From: Treponema bryantii
GTDB lineage: Bacteria > Spirochaetota > Spirochaetia > Treponematales > Treponemataceae
Reading direction: 5' to 3'
Assembly: GCF_900111035.1 (NCBI RefSeq)
Contig: NZ_FOFU01000006.1
Coordinates: 1-64,000, forward strand
Length of the DNA: 64,000 nucleotides
Shown: one piece after another, positions 62,158-64,000 of the stretch
Layout: each line of letters starts with the position of its first letter
Position numbering within the stretch: the first letter of the stretch is position 1
Translations under genes and position numbers: made by a program
Notes under the pieces: generated by a model
The model's database searches: none
Seen by the model: the letters and a program-made list of their open reading frames with translations, nothing else
Told to the model about the DNA's origin: nothing

Positions 62158-63555
62158 ATGGAAACTCAAACAAAACAGCGCAACTCGTTTACTGGTTCAA
62201 TCGGGTTCGTTCTCGCTGCAGCAGGTAGTGCCGTAGGTCTTGGAAACATCTGGCGCTTCCCATATCTCGCAGCAAAAGATGGCGGTGGACTCTTTCTCGT
62301 AGTTTACCTTGCCCTCGCTCTTACATTCGGTTTTGCTCTTCTCATCACAGAAGTAGCAATTGGTAGAAAGACTCAGGAAAGTCCTCTTACTGCTTATTCA
62401 AAAATCAGCAAGAAATGGGGCTTCCTCGGAATCTTCTCTTTCGTCGTACCATTCATCATCTATCCTTACTACTGTGTAATCGGTGGATGGGTAATGAAGT
62501 ACATGTTCAGCTACCTCGCTTTCCAGGGCCAGGTTGCAGTTGCAGACGGATTCTTCACAGGCTTTATCACATCACAGTGGCAGCCAATTTTCTATACAGT
62601 TCTTTTTGCAGTTCTCTGTTTCATTATTGTTTATAAAGGTGTTGAGCACGGAATCGAAAAGTATTCAAAAATCCTTATGCCAATTCTTGTTGTAATTGTA
62701 ATCTTCATTGCAATCTACTCACTTTTCATCAGCCACACAGACGAAGCTGGCGTAACACGTACAGGTCTCCAGGGTGCTGCAGTTTACTTCATTCCAAACT
62801 TTGAAGGACTCACATTCAAGGGCTTCCTTACAGTTTGTCTTGATGCAATGGGACAGCTTTTCTACTCACTCTCAATTGCTATGGGTATTATGATTGCTTA
62901 CGGTTCATACATGAAGAAAGATGTTAACCTCGGTAAGTCTGTAAACCAGATCGAAATCTTCGATACAGGTATCGCTCTTCTCGCTGGTATGATGATTATC
63001 CCAGCCGTATTTGCATTCTCTGGAAAAGAAGGTATGTCTGCAGGTCCAGGACTTATGTTCATCACACTTCCAAAAGTATTCAACTCTCTTGGTAAGTTCG
63101 GTGAGTTCATCGGTCTCATCTTCTTCGTAATGGTAATGTTCGCCGCCCTCACTTCTGCTGTATCAATTCTCGAAGCAATCACATCTTCTATGATGGATAA
63201 GTTCAAGTGGAGCCGCAAGAAATCTACTCTCGTTATGGCAGCAAGCACATTCGTTGTTTCAATCATCGTTTGTCTCGGATACAACGTATTCTACTTCGAC
63301 CTCAAACTTCCGAACGGTAGTGTTGGTCAGATTCTCGATATCCTCGACTACGCAAGTAACAACGTTCTCATGCCAATCATTGGTCTTCTTACTTGTATCC
63401 TTATCGGTTGGGTTGCTAAGCCAAAAACAACAATCGATGAGATTACCCTCAATGGTGAAAAGTTCGGTCGTAAGACTCTCTACGTTGTAATGATTAAGTT
63501 CGTCGCACCAATCCTTCTTTTCATCATCCTCTTGAAGGGAATCGGTATTCTTTAA
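62158..63555 (+). CDS. Sodium-dependent amino-acid transporter (NSS/SNF family)
   Basis: 465 residues with 11-12 helices. The sodium/substrate site in helix 1 is 'SIGFVLAAAGSAVGLGNIWRFPYLAAKDGGG', followed by 'LLITEVAIGRKTQESPLTAYSKI' and 'FIIYPYYCVIGGWVMKYM'. The family imports tryptophan, other amino acids or related amines with sodium. The C-terminus is short. AGAGG precedes the ATG; a terminator and a dispersed repeat follow. Confidence 0.93.
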   Translation: METQTKQRNSFTGSIGFVLAAAGSAVGLGNIWRFPYLAAKDGGGLFLVVYLALALTFGFALLITEVAIGRKTQESPLTAYSKISKKWGFLGIFSFVVPFIIYPYYCVIGGWVMKYMFSYLAFQGQVAVADGFFTGFITSQWQPIFYTVLFAVLCFIIVYKGVEHGIEKYSKILMPILVVIVIFIAIYSLFISHTDEAGVTRTGLQGAAVYFIPNFEGLTFKGFLTVCLDAMGQLFYSLSIAMGIMIAYGSYMKKDVNLGKSVNQIEIFDTGIALLAGMMIIPAVFAFSGKEGMSAGPGLMFITLPKVFNSLGKFGEFIGLIFFVMVMFAALTSAVSILEAITSSMMDKFKWSRKKSTLVMAASTFVVSIIVCLGYNVFYFDLKLPNGSVGQILDILDYASNNVLMPIIGLLTCILIGWVAKPKTTIDEITLNGEKFGRKTLYVVMIKFVAPILLFIILLKGIGIL

Positions 63556-63560
63556 TTTTT

Positions 63561-63674
63561 GAAGGGGAAAGACTTCCCCTCACTCCAAATAAGAAGGCTG
63601 CAGTGGTAAACCACCGCAGCCTTTTTATTTTACGCTACCCCTTCTCCTAAGGGGTCACCCCCTTAAAATCCCCT
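63561..63674. repeat. Dispersed repeat interrupted by the transporter terminator
   Basis: GGGGAAAGAC-TTCCCC (63561-63580) and 'GCTACCCCTTCTCCTAAGGGG' with following 'TCACCCCCTTA' (from about 63633) match the two halves of the repeat inside the DUF763 gene. The terminator hairpin lies between them. Confidence 0.6.
63594..63626 (+). terminator. Terminator of the transporter gene
   Basis: The stem AAGGCTGC-GTGGT/ACCAC-GCAGCCTT with a T5 tract lies about 40 nt after the stop. It could also act on the convergent peptidase gene. Confidence 0.85.
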
Positions 63675-63687
63675 GGCAGTCTTCTTT

Positions 63688-64000
63688 TTATTTCTCTGGC
63701 TTCAAATATCCAGTAACAATTCTGTTAGTATCCAGATACTTATTAGCAGCTTCAACAAGTGCTTCCTTTGTAATCCACTCATTTACACGACCTGTATCAT
63801 TTGTATACCATAATGGTTCATAAGTAAACAAAATCTCACTACCAATTCTGTTCAACCACCAGTAGTTATTTCTAACCGAAGTTTCAATAGTTCTGGTATA
63901 AGTTTCTTTCAACTTTTGAATCAGCTCATCAGAAATGTTACCACTCTGAATATCCTTTATAGTTTCAATTACAACTGCCTGAAGCTCCTCTTCTCTTGAA
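63688..64000 (-). CDS. M16 family peptidase, C-terminal fragment (runs off window)
   Basis: About 103 codons are visible and the frame is open to the window edge. It reads 'SREEELQAVVIETIKDIQSG', then 'ISDELIQKLKETYTRTIETSVRNNYWWLNRIGSE' and 'ITKEALVEAANKYLDTNRIVTGYLKPEK'. This is the end of an insulinase-like zinc protease ('NYWWLNRI', 'tkEalveaAnkyl'). The zinc site is in the part outside the window. Confidence 0.75.
   Translation of the reverse strand, partial: SREEELQAVVIETIKDIQSGNISDELIQKLKETYTRTIETSVRNNYWWLNRIGSEILFTYEPLWYTNDTGRVNEWITKEALVEAANKYLDTNRIVTGYLKPEK

Noticed and set aside
1-64000. CRISPR arrays, prophage or transposon insertion, tRNA or rRNA genes
   Set aside because: No regularly spaced repeats, no transposase or phage structural gene, and no cloverleaf or rRNA-like sequence was noticed by reading; a tRNAscan run would settle the tRNA question.

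Overview
The window is a gene-dense piece of a low-GC chromosome. It carries about 56 protein genes on both strands and no gap longer than about 300 bp. I saw no rRNA, tRNA, CRISPR array or transposase. The gene mix suggests a gut or rumen Treponema-like spirochaete: a xylan and xylo-oligosaccharide set without secreted forms, MATE exporters, an HD-GYP sensor, a chemoreceptor with an unusual membrane part, large secreted Ig-like proteins, and many small palindromic repeats. This assignment is inference from gene content; no phylogenetic marker was available.

Layout. 1-8.4 kb: the N-terminal 1115 codons of a large secreted Ig/PKD-type protein, a GH120 beta-xylosidase, an SDR dehydrogenase, a TrmH-type RNA methyltransferase and a DUF4097 secreted protein. 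8.4-17.5 kb: a leftward RiPP (modified peptide) cluster, which I take to be the main novelty of the window. It contains a 50-residue Cys-rich precursor, two radical SAM/SPASM enzymes (one fused to a class I methyltransferase), an S41 protease, a C39-peptidase ABC exporter and a HlyD-type adaptor. 17.7-31 kb: sugar genes (FucI-like isomerase plus DUF4867, intracellular GH10 xylanase, xylulokinase), with a shared 12-bp palindrome in front of the xylanase and xylulokinase genes. Between them lie an acyl-ACP thioesterase, a chemoreceptor, a MATE exporter, an Eis-like acetyltransferase, a histidine phosphatase and an M15 peptidase. 31-36.3 kb: a P-loop kinase-like protein, a second MATE exporter and a periplasmic-propeller HD-GYP protein.

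36.3-40.3 kb: a tightly coupled operon, panB-panC-coaC-coaB-coaX-panD, for pantothenate synthesis and the first steps to coenzyme A. 41-44 kb: proA, proB and proC for proline. 44-50 kb: a YdcF protein, HrpB helicase, a membrane PP2C phosphatase, and a DUF763 protein whose gene contains an in-frame dispersed repeat. 50-54 kb: an SMP-30 protein, an XRE regulator, MGMT, an ArsC-like protein, a uracil/hypoxanthine-DNA-glycosylase-like protein and a fructosamine-kinase-like protein.

54-60.3 kb: a WYL-domain regulator and two further transcription units. All three promoters share the same palindrome (ATATGACA-N6-TGTCATAT). In each, a perfect TATAAT box lies exactly 6 nt before the start codon, which predicts leaderless mRNAs. 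The putative regulon holds the regulator, a DUF3781-SAP fusion, a ClbS/DfsB-type protein and an SPL-like radical SAM protein, and it may be a genotoxic-stress response. It flanks a separate LuxR / outer-membrane-protein / S41-lipoprotein cluster. 60.3-64 kb: a cardiolipin-synthase-type protein, a sodium:amino-acid symporter and the C-terminal end of an M16 peptidase that runs off the window.
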